Assembly (NCBI GenBank): GCA_903919165.1
Contig: CAIXHJ010000260.1
Span: 1-18,514 of the forward strand
Origin: an uncultured Holophagaceae bacterium
Lineage (GTDB): Bacteria > Acidobacteriota > Holophagae > Holophagales > Holophagaceae
Length of the DNA: 18,514 nt
Direction of reading: 5' to 3'
The notes below the pieces were generated by a model, which saw only the letters and a list, made by a program, of their open reading frames with translations, did no database searches and was not told where the DNA came from. The translations under genes were made by a program, and so were the position numbers. Of this stretch, positions 1 to 7,470 are shown in pieces; positions within the stretch are counted from its first letter, which is position 1; each line of letters opens with the position of its first letter.

Positions 1-1
1 A

Positions 2-106
2 TGGTCCATCCCCTGGATGGGCCTGCTGCCGCGTCTGGCAGCTCTCGGACCGCGCGCCGATCGCATCAAGGCTGGCACCGCCCTTGTCCCCTTTCCAAAG
101 GACTGA
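2..106 (+). CDS. C-terminal fragment of an unidentified protein (5' end outside window)
   Basis: An open frame enters at the window edge and ends at a TGA at 104-106, giving about 34 C-terminal residues that begin WSIPWMGLLPRLAAL and end TALVPFPKD. Most codons end in G or C, as in the real genes here, whereas the ATG-initiated frame starting at base 1 lacks this pattern. I do not recognise the family, and the tail is too short to assign a function. The next gene starts about 90 bases downstream on the same strand behind its own promoter candidate, so the two need not be one operon. Confidence 0.4.
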   Translation, partial: WSIPWMGLLPRLAALGPRADRIKAGTALVPFPKD

Positions 107-117
107 AGACTGAAGAC
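101..117 (+). repeat. Short tandem repeat GACTGAA x2 plus GAC
   Basis: Two perfect copies of the 7-mer GACTGAA (101-107 and 108-114) followed by GAC lie across and just after the stop of the fragment. A related string, CTGAAGACTGAGGACC on the minus strand, sits just after asnS at about 10883-10898. Both occur next to the 3' end of a gene. Confidence 0.35.
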
Positions 118-123
118 AGCCAC

Positions 124-140
124 TTGGCACGACCCTGGCT
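124..140 (+). promoter_or_regulatory. Sigma-54 (RpoN) -24/-12 promoter candidate
   Basis: The sequence TTGGCACG-ACCC-TGGCT matches the RpoN consensus YTGGCACG-N4-TTGCW at every defined position except one (G for T in the -12 box). The invariant GG and GC dinucleotides are exactly 10 bases apart (126-127 and 138-139). Expected transcription start is near 150-152, leaving a leader of about 46 bases to the ATG at 198. It points at the FecR/DUF6600 gene. No enhancer-binding protein gene or upstream activator site is visible in the window. Confidence 0.55.
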
Positions 141-197
141 GTTGTCACCCCTGGAACCGAGCCATGGGGACCCGGTATCCATGCCTACGGAGGACTC

Positions 198-2045
198 ATG
201 AACCCGATCTTCACCCACTCTCGACTCGCCGTAGTACTGCTTCCCGCGGTTCTTCTCATGGCGGCACCGCAGGCCATGCCTCCGCCTCCAACTCAACCGC
301 CACCTCCACCTCCATCCCAAGTGCCGCCTCCAACCCAGGCCGAGAACGATACCTACCAGGGCGAAGCACCGGAACGCTATGCCATGGTTCGAGCCCTGGA
401 AGGCGAGGTCCACATCCGCAAGGGCGATCTGGATGAGCTGTTGAGTCGAGGCACCCCCATTGCCGAGGGTGACGTCGTGGAAAGCCGCGGCCGTGGCGTT
501 CTGCAACTGGGCGATGGCACCCGCGTGGCCTTCGGCGGCGCCACCCGCTTCACCGTGGCTGCCCTCTTCACGGATCGGAAGGGCGAGAAGCAGGTGCTCC
601 TCCGCCTGGACTACGGCCGGCTCCGCGTACTGCTGGGCGGGCAATCCGATGCCCGTTTCCGCGTGGATACCCAATCAGGTTCAGCCACCTGCCTTGACAA
701 GGGATCCTTCAGCCTCGAGGCGGAACGGGACAAGCTCGTGAGACTGAAAGTCCTCAGCGGACGCGTGGCCTTCGCCAATGACCGGGACGAGGCGCGGATC
801 AACGCGGGCGAGCGGTTGACGGTGTACAGCCTCCAGGACGGCCTCGACCGGGTGCGTGGCTTCAATACCTACAATGGCGACGACTTCGACCGCTGGAGCG
901 ACCGTGCCCTGGTGGTCCCGCGCGGCGAGAGCTGGGATCGCGTCCCGCCCGAGCTCCGCTACTACGCCGATGAACTCGACAACCACGGCCGCTGGGTCCA
1001 CTCCGACGAATTCGGATGGGTCTGGCAGCCCAACGGCGTGGCCGAGGATTGGCGCCCCTACTACGATGGGCGCTGGGCTCCCTACACGGGCGGCATGACC
1101 TGGGTTTCGAACGAGCCCTGGGCCTACGTCGCCTACCATCACGGCCGCTGGAACTGGGGCGCGGAGCTTGGCTGGTGCTGGATTCCCGGCGTCTACTACA
1201 GTCCCGCCTGGGTGGCCTGGAACAACACGCCTGGCTACTGCGGGTGGGCGCCCCTCGGCTACTACAACACCCCCTGCACCTGGGGCTACGGCGCCTGGAG
1301 GGGCGGTTATGCCTGGAATGTGGTGTCCATCAACTTCATCAATGCGCCGAACATCCGCACACGGGTCTACGTGGATGTCCATGTCATCGGAGCCTTCAAT
1401 GGCCCTGCCGGTGGTCGCGATCTCCGCGCGCCCTGGCAACGCTCTCCCCTGATGGTGTCGAGCGCTGAATTCCGCAACCCCAGCCAGATCCAGACGGCTT
1501 TCCGGCGGGATGTGAACCGGGAGCGGATGGTCGCCTACGAGCGCCAGGCCCAGGCGGCCACGGGGCGGTCCATCCTCCGGCACGACATGACCCCCCCACC
1601 GGGTGCAGGCTCTCGTCCCCAGGGGGGCGGCGGACCAGCCAGGCTGCCCTTCGAGGACCGCGGCCGGTCGCTCTCCAACGAACGCGCCGTCACACCTCGG
1701 GTGAACCCCGCGGGAAATAGCCCCCGCCTGGAAGATCACCGAGTTGATCCCGCGCCCAGGGATCGTGGCCTCGAATCCCGGCCCGCGCCCAGCCGGCCGG
1801 TGGACCCGAGCCCCCGGGAGCGTTCGCTGGACCTGCGTCCGCGCGTGGACCGCGAGGAACGCCCTCGAGCCACGGATGAGCGGCGCGTGGATCCAGCACC
1901 CAGGGATCGCAGTACCGAGCCCAGACCCCGGGGAGATCGGGAGGGTCGCAATCTGGAGTCGCCGAAGGCCGAGCAGAAGCCCCACCAGGACTCGAAGAAG
2001 GCTGAATCTCCCAAGGAACATCCGAAGGAAGAGAAACACCAATAA
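198..2045 (+). CDS. Exported FecR-domain protein with DUF6600-like WD/GW-rich region and charged proline/arginine tail
   Basis: The product is 615 residues. Residues 1-26 form a signal peptide (basic start, hydrophobic LAVVLLPAVLLMAA core, cleavage likely after PQA), so it should leave the cytoplasm. A proline-rich linker (about 27-46) follows, then a FecR-type beta domain (about 62-210). Next comes a tryptophan/tyrosine/glycine-rich region (about 245-400) with repeated patterns such as GRWVHSDEFGWVWQP and PAWVAWNNTPGYCGWAPLG, typical of DUF6600-type proteins. The last 150 residues are low complexity and highly charged, with VDPAPRDR-like repeats at residues 516, 535 and 564. FecR domains in other proteins relay surface signals to ECF sigma factors, but no sigma factor or TonB receptor gene is adjacent and no N-terminal anti-sigma segment is seen, so a structural envelope role is equally possible. 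The start is set by GGAGG at 189-193. Confidence 0.85.
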   Translation: MNPIFTHSRLAVVLLPAVLLMAAPQAMPPPPTQPPPPPPSQVPPPTQAENDTYQGEAPERYAMVRALEGEVHIRKGDLDELLSRGTPIAEGDVVESRGRGVLQLGDGTRVAFGGATRFTVAALFTDRKGEKQVLLRLDYGRLRVLLGGQSDARFRVDTQSGSATCLDKGSFSLEAERDKLVRLKVLSGRVAFANDRDEARINAGERLTVYSLQDGLDRVRGFNTYNGDDFDRWSDRALVVPRGESWDRVPPELRYYADELDNHGRWVHSDEFGWVWQPNGVAEDWRPYYDGRWAPYTGGMTWVSNEPWAYVAYHHGRWNWGAELGWCWIPGVYYSPAWVAWNNTPGYCGWAPLGYYNTPCTWGYGAWRGGYAWNVVSINFINAPNIRTRVYVDVHVIGAFNGPAGGRDLRAPWQRSPLMVSSAEFRNPSQIQTAFRRDVNRERMVAYERQAQAATGRSILRHDMTPPPGAGSRPQGGGGPARLPFEDRGRSLSNERAVTPRVNPAGNSPRLEDHRVDPAPRDRGLESRPAPSRPVDPSPRERSLDLRPRVDREERPRATDERRVDPAPRDRSTEPRPRGDREGRNLESPKAEQKPHQDSKKAESPKEHPKEEKHQ

Positions 2046-2071
2046 AGATCTGTTTCTGAACCCTTGTTACG

Positions 2072-2099
2072 CAACAGGGCCCCGTTCGGGGCCCTGTTG
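2072..2099. terminator. Perfect 12-bp hairpin between convergent genes
   Basis: CAACAGGGCCCC (2072-2083), loop GTTC, and GGGGCCCTGTTG (2088-2099) form a perfect stem 26 bases after the FecR gene stop. No T-run follows on either strand. It lies between convergent genes and could serve both directions. A second hairpin, CGCCGCC/GGCGGCG (2104-2110 and 2118-2124), follows directly and ends 6 bases before the acyl-CoA dehydrogenase stop. Confidence 0.65.
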
Positions 2100-2130
2100 A
2101 CGTCGCCGCCACGGAGCGGCGGCGCAGGTC

Positions 2131-3915
2131 CTAGGCTACTTCGATCGGGTAAATGCCTCTCAGGATCAACTCGGAAGCGATATGGCCGCGCAAACGGCCG
2201 CTGCTGGTGGGATGGAACTCGGCAAAGGCCTTCACGCCGGCCAGGGCGTGGCGCAGGGCCTCGCCTTCGACCACGTCGGCGCAGAGCATGCGGGCGTTGC
2301 CGTGGACCTTGTGCCAGCTTTCGTTGACATAGAGCTCCGTCATGTCCCGGGCAATCTGGGCCCAGCGGTGGCTCGACTCCAGCATGCGCTCGGCGCGGAC
2401 CACGGCGCTTTCCATGGCATAGATCTCCATGAGCATGTCGCTCATCCGGGCCATGACCTCCTGGTTGTCGATGAGCTTCTGCCCCAGCACCTGGACGGCC
2501 AGTCCCGCTGCCAGCATGCACTGGCGCTTGCTGAGTTCCACGCCATGCTTGAGGCGGGCGAGGGGGCCCGTGAAGCTCTCGGCCTTGATCGGATTCGAGA
2601 TCTCCTTGGCCACCTGCTGACCGAACTGCATGAGAGGCAATTCCCCCTTCATGGCGCGCTTGAGCAGGGTCCCGGCGATGAGCAGCCGGTTGATCTCGTT
2701 GGTGCCTTCAAAAATGCGGTTGATGCGGCTGTCGCGCAGGGCCTTCTCCGGTGGGTATTCGGCACTGAATCCGTAGCCGCCGAATGCCTGAACAGCCTCG
2801 TCCGCCACGAAGAAGAGGGCTTCGCTGCCCCAGACCTTGGAGATGCTGCACTCGATGGCGAATTCATCGATGACAGCCATCTTGTCAGCGCCTGCAGTGG
2901 GGCTGTCCCAGCTAGTGGTCGCTAGGGCGTCATCGAGGTAGCCGATGGTGCGGAAGTTCATGGCCTCGCAGACGAAGATCTTGGTGGCCATGTCCGCCAA
3001 CTCCTGCTGGATGAGGCCGAAGGAGTTGATGGGTTTCCCGAACTGCTCCCGCTCGCTGGTGTACTTGATCGCGTATTCGAGGATCCGCTTCATGCCGCCC
3101 TGACTGCCCACGCTGAGCTTGAAGCGTCCGATGTTCAGGATGCCGAAGGCGATCTTGTGCCCCTTGCCCAGCTCGCCCAGCAGGCGATCCTTGGGAATGC
3201 GGCAGTTCTCGAGGATGACGGTGCGGGTGGAACTGCCCTTGATGCCGAGTTTCTTCTCCTCGGCTCCGGTGCTGATGCCGGGATCGGTCTTCTCGACGAG
3301 GAAGGCGCTGAAGTGCTGGCCATCCACCTTGGCGAAGATGGTGAACACGTCGGCGAAACCGGCGTTGGTGATCCACATCTTGGTTCCGTTCAGCACCCAG
3401 TGATCGCCATCCAACACGGCGGTCGCCTTGGCGCCCAGGGCATCGGAACCGCTGCCGGCCTCCGTGAGGGCATAGGCCGCCAGCCACTCGCCGGTGGCCA
3501 GTTTCGGCAGATAGGCCTGCTTCTGGGCCTCGGTGCCGAAGTAGACGATGGGCAGCGTTCCGATGCCGGTGTTGGCGCTGTAGGTCACGGCAAAGCTACC
3601 CTGCTTGCTCATTTCCTCGAGCACCAGCATGGCCGTGCGCTTGTCCACGTCCAGGCCGTCATAGGCCTCGGGGATCTCCAGACCCAGCAGACCCAGCGCA
3701 CCGGCCTTCTTCATGAGCTCCACGGTGAGAGGGAGGTCCAGCTTGTCGATGGCTTCATCTCTGGGCAGCACCTCTCCCTGCATGAAATCCCTGGCGGCCC
3801 GGGCGAATTCCTTGGCGTCATCGCCGAATTCCTCGGGCGTGAACTGGGGCATGGCCCCGACCGGGGTCATCAGGAAGCTGCCTCCCTTGACCTGCTCGAT
3901 GGTGGTAGTGCTCAT
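2131..3915 (-). CDS. Acyl-CoA dehydrogenase, long form (FadE/VLCAD-like)
   Basis: The 594-residue flavoenzyme is expected to introduce the alpha-beta double bond of acyl-CoA in fatty acid beta-oxidation, passing electrons to ETF. The N-terminal helical domain covers about 25-145. ACAD signature 1 (YALTEAGSGSDA) is at 148-159, and signature 2 (QAFGGYGFSAEYPPEKALRD) is at 376-395. The FEGTNEI motif places the catalytic base at Glu403. About 180 further residues form the extra C-terminal domain of very-long-chain type enzymes; the 594-residue length matches that long class, not the 380-residue short forms. I chose the ATG at 3915 because GGAGG lies 7 bases upstream; an in-frame ATG 30 bases earlier lacks this. 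It is divergent from menG. No ETF or thiolase gene is adjacent. Substrate chain length cannot be read from the sequence. Confidence 0.92.
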   Translation of the reverse strand: MSTTTIEQVKGGSFLMTPVGAMPQFTPEEFGDDAKEFARAARDFMQGEVLPRDEAIDKLDLPLTVELMKKAGALGLLGLEIPEAYDGLDVDKRTAMLVLEEMSKQGSFAVTYSANTGIGTLPIVYFGTEAQKQAYLPKLATGEWLAAYALTEAGSGSDALGAKATAVLDGDHWVLNGTKMWITNAGFADVFTIFAKVDGQHFSAFLVEKTDPGISTGAEEKKLGIKGSSTRTVILENCRIPKDRLLGELGKGHKIAFGILNIGRFKLSVGSQGGMKRILEYAIKYTSEREQFGKPINSFGLIQQELADMATKIFVCEAMNFRTIGYLDDALATTSWDSPTAGADKMAVIDEFAIECSISKVWGSEALFFVADEAVQAFGGYGFSAEYPPEKALRDSRINRIFEGTNEINRLLIAGTLLKRAMKGELPLMQFGQQVAKEISNPIKAESFTGPLARLKHGVELSKRQCMLAAGLAVQVLGQKLIDNQEVMARMSDMLMEIYAMESAVVRAERMLESSHRWAQIARDMTELYVNESWHKVHGNARMLCADVVEGEALRHALAGVKAFAEFHPTSSGRLRGHIASELILRGIYPIEVA

Positions 3916-3999
3916 CTTGGATCCTCCAGATTGGGTAGGGATCAAGATGGGGGTCGAGGCGGCCCTTGGCTAGCCTCTACCTTCGGTCAACGCGGTGGA

Positions 4000-4010
4000 T
4001 ACCTCAGGTA
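4000..4010. promoter_or_regulatory. 11-bp palindrome in the acyl-CoA dehydrogenase / menG divergent region
   Basis: TACCT-C-AGGTA is a perfect inverted repeat in the 134-base spacer between the divergent starts at 3915 and 4050. It could be an operator, but it is short and matches no regulator site I can name. I see no convincing -35/-10 pair in this spacer. Confidence 0.2.
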
Positions 4011-4049
4011 GGCGTGGTCTCTGTTTCAATGAAAGGTCCAGGAGGTTGG

Positions 4050-4742
4050 ATGCCGGAAGGCAGGCAGGTGCAGCAGATGTTCTCGGCCATCGCCGGGAAG
4101 TACGATGTGCTGAACCACGTGCTATCCGGCGGCGCGGATTTCTGGTGGTGGAGACGCATGGCCCGCGCCAGCGGTGCGGAGCCCGGGAAGCTGTTTCTGG
4201 ACGTGGCGGCGGGCACGGGGGACTCCAGCCTGGCCCTGGCGCGCCGGGGGGCCGAGGTGGTCAGCACGGACTTCACCCACGCCATGCTCCGCCTGGGACC
4301 CGACAAATTCCGCCGGAAGGGCTTCTCGGACCGGATCTGGGCCTCCAGTGATGCCGATGCCCAGTGTCTGCCGTTCCGCGACGCCAGCTTCGACGGACTC
4401 ACCATCTGCTACGGCATCCGCAACGTGGAGGACCGAGCCAGAGCCTACGCCGAATTCCTGCGCGTGCTTCGCCCCAGCGGTCAGCTCACCATCCTGGAGT
4501 TCAGCACGCCCGTGTTTCCTGGGCTCAAAGCGTTCTATGACTGGTACAGCCGCTGGGTGCTGCCCCGCATCGGCGCCAGGATCAGCGGCGACGCCTCAGC
4601 CTACACCTACTTGCCGGAGAGCATCCGCTCCTTCCCGGATCAGCGTTCCCTTGTGGTGGAATTGGAAGCTGCGGGCTTTCGCCAGGTGCGATGGAGGAAT
4701 CTCACAGGGGGAATCGTGGCCTTGCACACAGCCTGGAAGTGA
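4050..4742 (+). CDS. menG: Demethylmenaquinone (ubiquinone-type) C-methyltransferase, MenG/UbiE family
   Basis: A 230-residue SAM-dependent methyltransferase that should add the ring C-methyl group in the last step of menaquinone synthesis (or the equivalent UbiE step of ubiquinone). The N-terminus has the family pattern (VQQMFSAIAGKYDVLNHVLS). SAM motif I is LDVAAGTGD (50-58). The later YGIRNVEDR and the post-motif LRPSGQLTILEFSTP are UbiE signatures. The ATG at 4050 follows AGGAGG with a 4-base spacer and gives the normal family length. In-frame ATGs at 4029 and 3966 are possible but would add non-family residues. No other quinone genes are nearby, so the quinone type is inferred. Nothing in the sequence indicates regulation. 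Confidence 0.88.
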   Translation: MPEGRQVQQMFSAIAGKYDVLNHVLSGGADFWWWRRMARASGAEPGKLFLDVAAGTGDSSLALARRGAEVVSTDFTHAMLRLGPDKFRRKGFSDRIWASSDADAQCLPFRDASFDGLTICYGIRNVEDRARAYAEFLRVLRPSGQLTILEFSTPVFPGLKAFYDWYSRWVLPRIGARISGDASAYTYLPESIRSFPDQRSLVVELEAAGFRQVRWRNLTGGIVALHTAWK

Positions 4743-4847
4743 TCAAGGCGCGCCGTGCCGTTCAGCCACCGTGCGGTCGATAATCTGGAGCGTCTCCACA
4801 CGGGTTCGTTCTGCGGCCTGAGTGTTGATGTCGACCAGGCGGTTGCA
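4743..4847 (-). pseudogene. Possible relic: 34-codon open fragment ending at TGA
   Basis: Read on the minus strand, this spacer holds 34 open codons (LVDINTQAAERTRVETLQ and then IIDRTVAERHGAP before TGA), preceded directly by an in-frame TAG at 4848-4850. There is no ATG, and the only plausible start, an internal GTG, lacks a ribosome binding site. The residues look protein-like, so this may be the tail of a decayed gene. I do not recognise the family, and chance is a real alternative. Confidence 0.2.
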
Positions 4848-4874
4848 CTACTGAAAAGCGAATATCAGTCTGCT

Positions 4875-4893
4875 CCCGGTTCCAGCTTCCGGG
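4875..4893 (-). terminator. Weak hairpin directly after the kinase-like gene
   Basis: CCCGG and CCGGG (4875-4879 and 4889-4893) form a 5-bp stem with a 9-base loop, starting immediately after the stop codon of the last gene in the pyrR-to-kinase chain. There is no T-run, so it is at best a weak intrinsic terminator. Confidence 0.25.
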
Positions 4894-5442
4894 TCACATG
4901 AGCCGCTTCTGACCCTTGGGGTGGTTCAGCACCACCTGCTTGACTTGTTCGATCCAGGTGGGGCGGGCACCAGGCTCCAGGCGCTCGTGGGGCAGGGTTC
5001 GTTCCCGGAGCAGCCTGTCCACCAGCTGGTCCACGGCCGCTGCAAAAAACGTGTCGGTGTCCCGCACGCCATCGGCGGCGAGTTGGCCGCTGAAGGGCAC
5101 TTTGAAGAGCAGGTCGTAGCTCTTCATCCAGTGGTACATGAACCGCTCGATGGGCAGCTGGCGGCCGAAGGCCAGCCTCATGTAGGCGTAGTTGTCGAGT
5201 ACGCTGCGGTCGCAGACCACCACATCGTGCTGGCTGCCCGAGCGGATCTCCTCGGCCATCTGCGTGAAGAAGATCCAAGTCTGGGCTTCCAGCGAGGTCT
5301 TTTGGTTGATAGGCAAGGGCGAGAGCCGCGCCACCTCCTTCACGATGTCCACATGGATGCCTTCCCGCTTGAGTGCCGCGGCCAGTTCATAGCAGAGGGT
5401 GGTCTTGCCGACGCCGTGGGTGCCGATGAATGCGATTTTCAT
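4894..5442 (-). CDS. P-loop ATPase/nucleotide kinase-like protein (AAA_28, NadR/Ttd14-like)
   Basis: The product is 182 residues. Walker A is GTHGVGKTT (7-15). A DRS motif (CDRSVLDN, 77-84) follows a hydrophobic strand, as in deoxynucleoside-kinase-like P-loop enzymes. A probable lid region (about 115-130, VPFSGQLAADGVRDTD) resembles the AAA_28 family, which includes the NadR kinase domain. ATP binding is clear, but the substrate is unknown. Its ATG overlaps the gpmI stop by four bases (ATGA), so translation is likely coupled to gpmI. It is the last gene of the chain that begins at pyrR. A nucleoside or cofactor kinase role would suit neighbours in nucleotide and central metabolism, but that is inference. 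Confidence 0.75.
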   Translation of the reverse strand: MKIAFIGTHGVGKTTLCYELAAALKREGIHVDIVKEVARLSPLPINQKTSLEAQTWIFFTQMAEEIRSGSQHDVVVCDRSVLDNYAYMRLAFGRQLPIERFMYHWMKSYDLLFKVPFSGQLAADGVRDTDTFFAAAVDQLVDRLLRERTLPHERLEPGARPTWIEQVKQVVLNHPKGQKRLM

Positions 5443-6980
5443 GAGTGCAGAAGACTCTTGCCGTCCATGACCTCGGGCTGGTCCAGACCGAAGAGCTTCA
5501 GGAGGGTGGGCGCCACATCATTGAGGGCCCCTCCACTGTGGAGCTGGCGGGCCTCGAAACCCGCGGCCACGAGGACGGCGGGGACGGGGTTCAGGGTATG
5601 GGAGGTGTGGGGATTGCCGTCCTCGTCCCGCATGCACTCGCAGTTGCCATGATCCGCGGTGATGAAGAGGGCTCCGCCCTTGGCCAGGGTGGCCTCCGCG
5701 ATGCGGCCCACGGCGGCGTCCACAACCTGACAGGCGGTGGTGGCCGCGGCCAGGTCGCCCGTGTGGCCGATCATGTCAGGGTTGGCCAGATTGCAGACCA
5801 GGAAGCGGTACTTGCCTGAATGGATGGCGGCCTCCAGGCCCTGGCTCACGTCGGCGAGGCTCATCTCCGGTTGCAGGTCGTAGGTGGCCACTTTGGGCGA
5901 GGGCACCAGGCGGCGCTCCTCGCCTTCGAAGGGAGCCTCCCGCCCGCCATTGAAGAAGTAGGTGACGTGGGCGTACTTCTCGGTCTCCGCGGTACGGAAC
6001 TGTTTCCAGCCCTGGGCGCTGATGAGTTCGCCGAGGATGAGGTCAAGGCTCTGGGGTGGATACGCCACAGAGACATAGGGATCCAATTCCACGTCATAGG
6101 CAGTGAAGGTGACGAGCTTCACTGCAGGGCGGTGCTTCGGCGTGAAGCCATTGAAGGCCGGATGCACCAGGGCGTGGCACATCTGCCGGGCCCGATCGGC
6201 CCGGAAGTTGAAGAACAGCACTCCGTCGCCGTCGGCGAAGGGGTGGAAGGAGTCGAGCCGCGTGGGAGCCACGAACTCGTCCGTCTCGCCCCGGCTGTAA
6301 GCCGCGGCAACGGCAGCCAGGGCATCAGGAGCATGCTGAGGGGCCTCGCCATCGACATAGAGCTTCCAGGCCTGCTCCGTGCGTTCCCAGCGCTTGTCCC
6401 GGTCCATGGCCGTGTAGCGCCCGCAGACAGAGCCGATGGCCACCAGGGGGCAGGTCCGCAGCTGGAAGGTGAGCCACTGCAGGAAACCGTCGGCACTCTT
6501 CTGGCCCGTGTCCCGGCCGTCCGAGATGGCGTGGATGGTGGTCGGCACGCCCTCGGCCTGGGCCCACTGGGCCAGGGCCACGATGTGGTTCTGGTGGCTG
6601 TGGACCCCGCCGTCGCTCACCAGGCCCAAGAGGTGAAGGCGTTTCCCGGAGGCCTTGAGTTCACCCAGCAGGGCACCGATGGTGGCGTTCTCCCGGAAGG
6701 TGCCCCGCCGGATGGCGGCGTCGATGCGGGTCAGTTCCTGCCACACCACCCGCCCAGCGCCGAGGTTCATGTGGCCCACTTCGGAATTCCCGAACTGCCC
6801 CTCCGGCAACCCCACGGCCTCGCCGCTGGTGACCAGCTGCGTCGTGGCATAGGTCTTCCGCAGAGTGTTGAAGCGGGGCATTGCGGCCACGAAGGTGGCG
6901 TCGAAGGCATTCCGGGGGCCATCGCCGAAGCCGTCGAGGATGAGGAGGGTGATGGGGCCTTGGATCATGGCGTGAGTCAT
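5439..6980 (-). CDS. gpmI: 2,3-bisphosphoglycerate-independent phosphoglycerate mutase
   Basis: A 513-residue cytoplasmic enzyme interconverting 3- and 2-phosphoglycerate in glycolysis and gluconeogenesis through a phosphoserine and two metal ions (usually Mn). The N-terminal metal Asp is in LLILDGFGDG (Asp16). The nucleophile is Ser66 in GNSEVGHMNLGAG. HAISDGRDT and FFNFRADRARQM form the phosphotransferase-domain substrate site, and ITADHGNCECMRD supplies late metal ligands. Length matches the family (about 510). The start at 6980 overlaps the upstream stop by four bases (ATGA); a second Met four codons later is an alternative. The gene also overlaps the following kinase-like gene by four bases, so it sits inside a coupled chain. 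Confidence 0.96.
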   Translation of the reverse strand: MTHAMIQGPITLLILDGFGDGPRNAFDATFVAAMPRFNTLRKTYATTQLVTSGEAVGLPEGQFGNSEVGHMNLGAGRVVWQELTRIDAAIRRGTFRENATIGALLGELKASGKRLHLLGLVSDGGVHSHQNHIVALAQWAQAEGVPTTIHAISDGRDTGQKSADGFLQWLTFQLRTCPLVAIGSVCGRYTAMDRDKRWERTEQAWKLYVDGEAPQHAPDALAAVAAAYSRGETDEFVAPTRLDSFHPFADGDGVLFFNFRADRARQMCHALVHPAFNGFTPKHRPAVKLVTFTAYDVELDPYVSVAYPPQSLDLILGELISAQGWKQFRTAETEKYAHVTYFFNGGREAPFEGEERRLVPSPKVATYDLQPEMSLADVSQGLEAAIHSGKYRFLVCNLANPDMIGHTGDLAAATTACQVVDAAVGRIAEATLAKGGALFITADHGNCECMRDEDGNPHTSHTLNPVPAVLVAAGFEARQLHSGGALNDVAPTLLKLFGLDQPEVMDGKSLLHS

Positions 6981-7468
6981 CCCTTTTTTCCGGGGCGCTG
7001 CCCGGCCTTCAGGCCCCTGGGCAGGCCTTTCGTGACGAACCCGATGGGGTGTCCGGCCTGGGCATCCCCTCCTTCGTCAACCTGGAGGGCCTTCAGGATG
7101 ACTTCGAACTGCTGTTCCAGGATGGCCACCCGGGCCGACAACTCTGCCTGGGCGGTCAGCACGTGACGGGCTTCGGCAAAGGCGGGAAGCAGGGCCAGCA
7201 GGGCAGGTTCGTTGCCCGGAATCAGGCCCGTCAGCAGGGCGGCGCCGGCCTCGGTGAAGGCCAGGACCGGGGCGTCAGGGATCTTCTGGCGTTCTTCGGC
7301 AGTGAGGGGAAACACCAGGGACTCATTGAAACGTTCCGGGTGGGACTGCACGAGGGTGGCCAGGGTCTTGGGATCCATCCCCAATTGATCCGCCAGGGCC
7401 TTGTCCGGCAGGGCGGCCGTGTCGCGGAGCCAGAGAAGGCGGGAAAGGATTTCGACTGGGGCGGCCAC
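6977..7468 (-). CDS. ORF6N-like protein, divergent paralogue of the upstream ORF6N gene
   Basis: A 163-residue protein from a GTG start. The first 85 residues follow the ORF6N pattern in weakened form: LPDKALADQLGMDPKTL (about 20-36), PERFNESLVFPLTAEE (44-59), and LAFTEAGAALLTGLI (69-83). These line up with the same blocks in the gene just upstream (LRDADLATLYGVETRVL, QRFPADFMFQLSEKE, YAFTELGVAMLSSVL). A helical, probably coiled stretch (about 95-130) follows. A PIGF motif near the C-terminus also occurs in the upstream protein. ORF6N domains are mostly known from phage antirepressor-like proteins and probably bind DNA. It starts 2 bases after the upstream stop and overlaps gpmI by four bases. 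The cellular role is unknown. Confidence 0.65.
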   Translation of the reverse strand: MAAPVEILSRLLWLRDTAALPDKALADQLGMDPKTLATLVQSHPERFNESLVFPLTAEERQKIPDAPVLAFTEAGAALLTGLIPGNEPALLALLPAFAEARHVLTAQAELSARVAILEQQFEVILKALQVDEGGDAQAGHPIGFVTKGLPRGLKAGQRPGKKG

Positions 7469-7470
7469 GG

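Noticed and set aside
1..201. ATG-initiated 66-codon frame at the window start
   Set aside because: Its codons lack the GC3 pattern of real genes, it overlaps the FecR gene start, and another frame in the same region gives a better protein tail ending at 106.
681..2042. Large minus-strand open frame (453 codons) opposite the FecR gene
   Set aside because: It is a shadow created by high-GC codon usage; the plus-strand protein has a signal peptide, recognisable domains and a ribosome binding site.
3157..4011. Plus-strand 284-codon frame opposite the acyl-CoA dehydrogenase
   Set aside because: It is antisense to a clearly conserved enzyme, has no recognisable motifs, and runs through the divergent promoter region.
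5820..7166. Plus-strand 448-codon frame opposite gpmI
   Set aside because: It is a high-GC antisense shadow; its sequence reads as a mirror of gpmI and its neighbour and has no family features.
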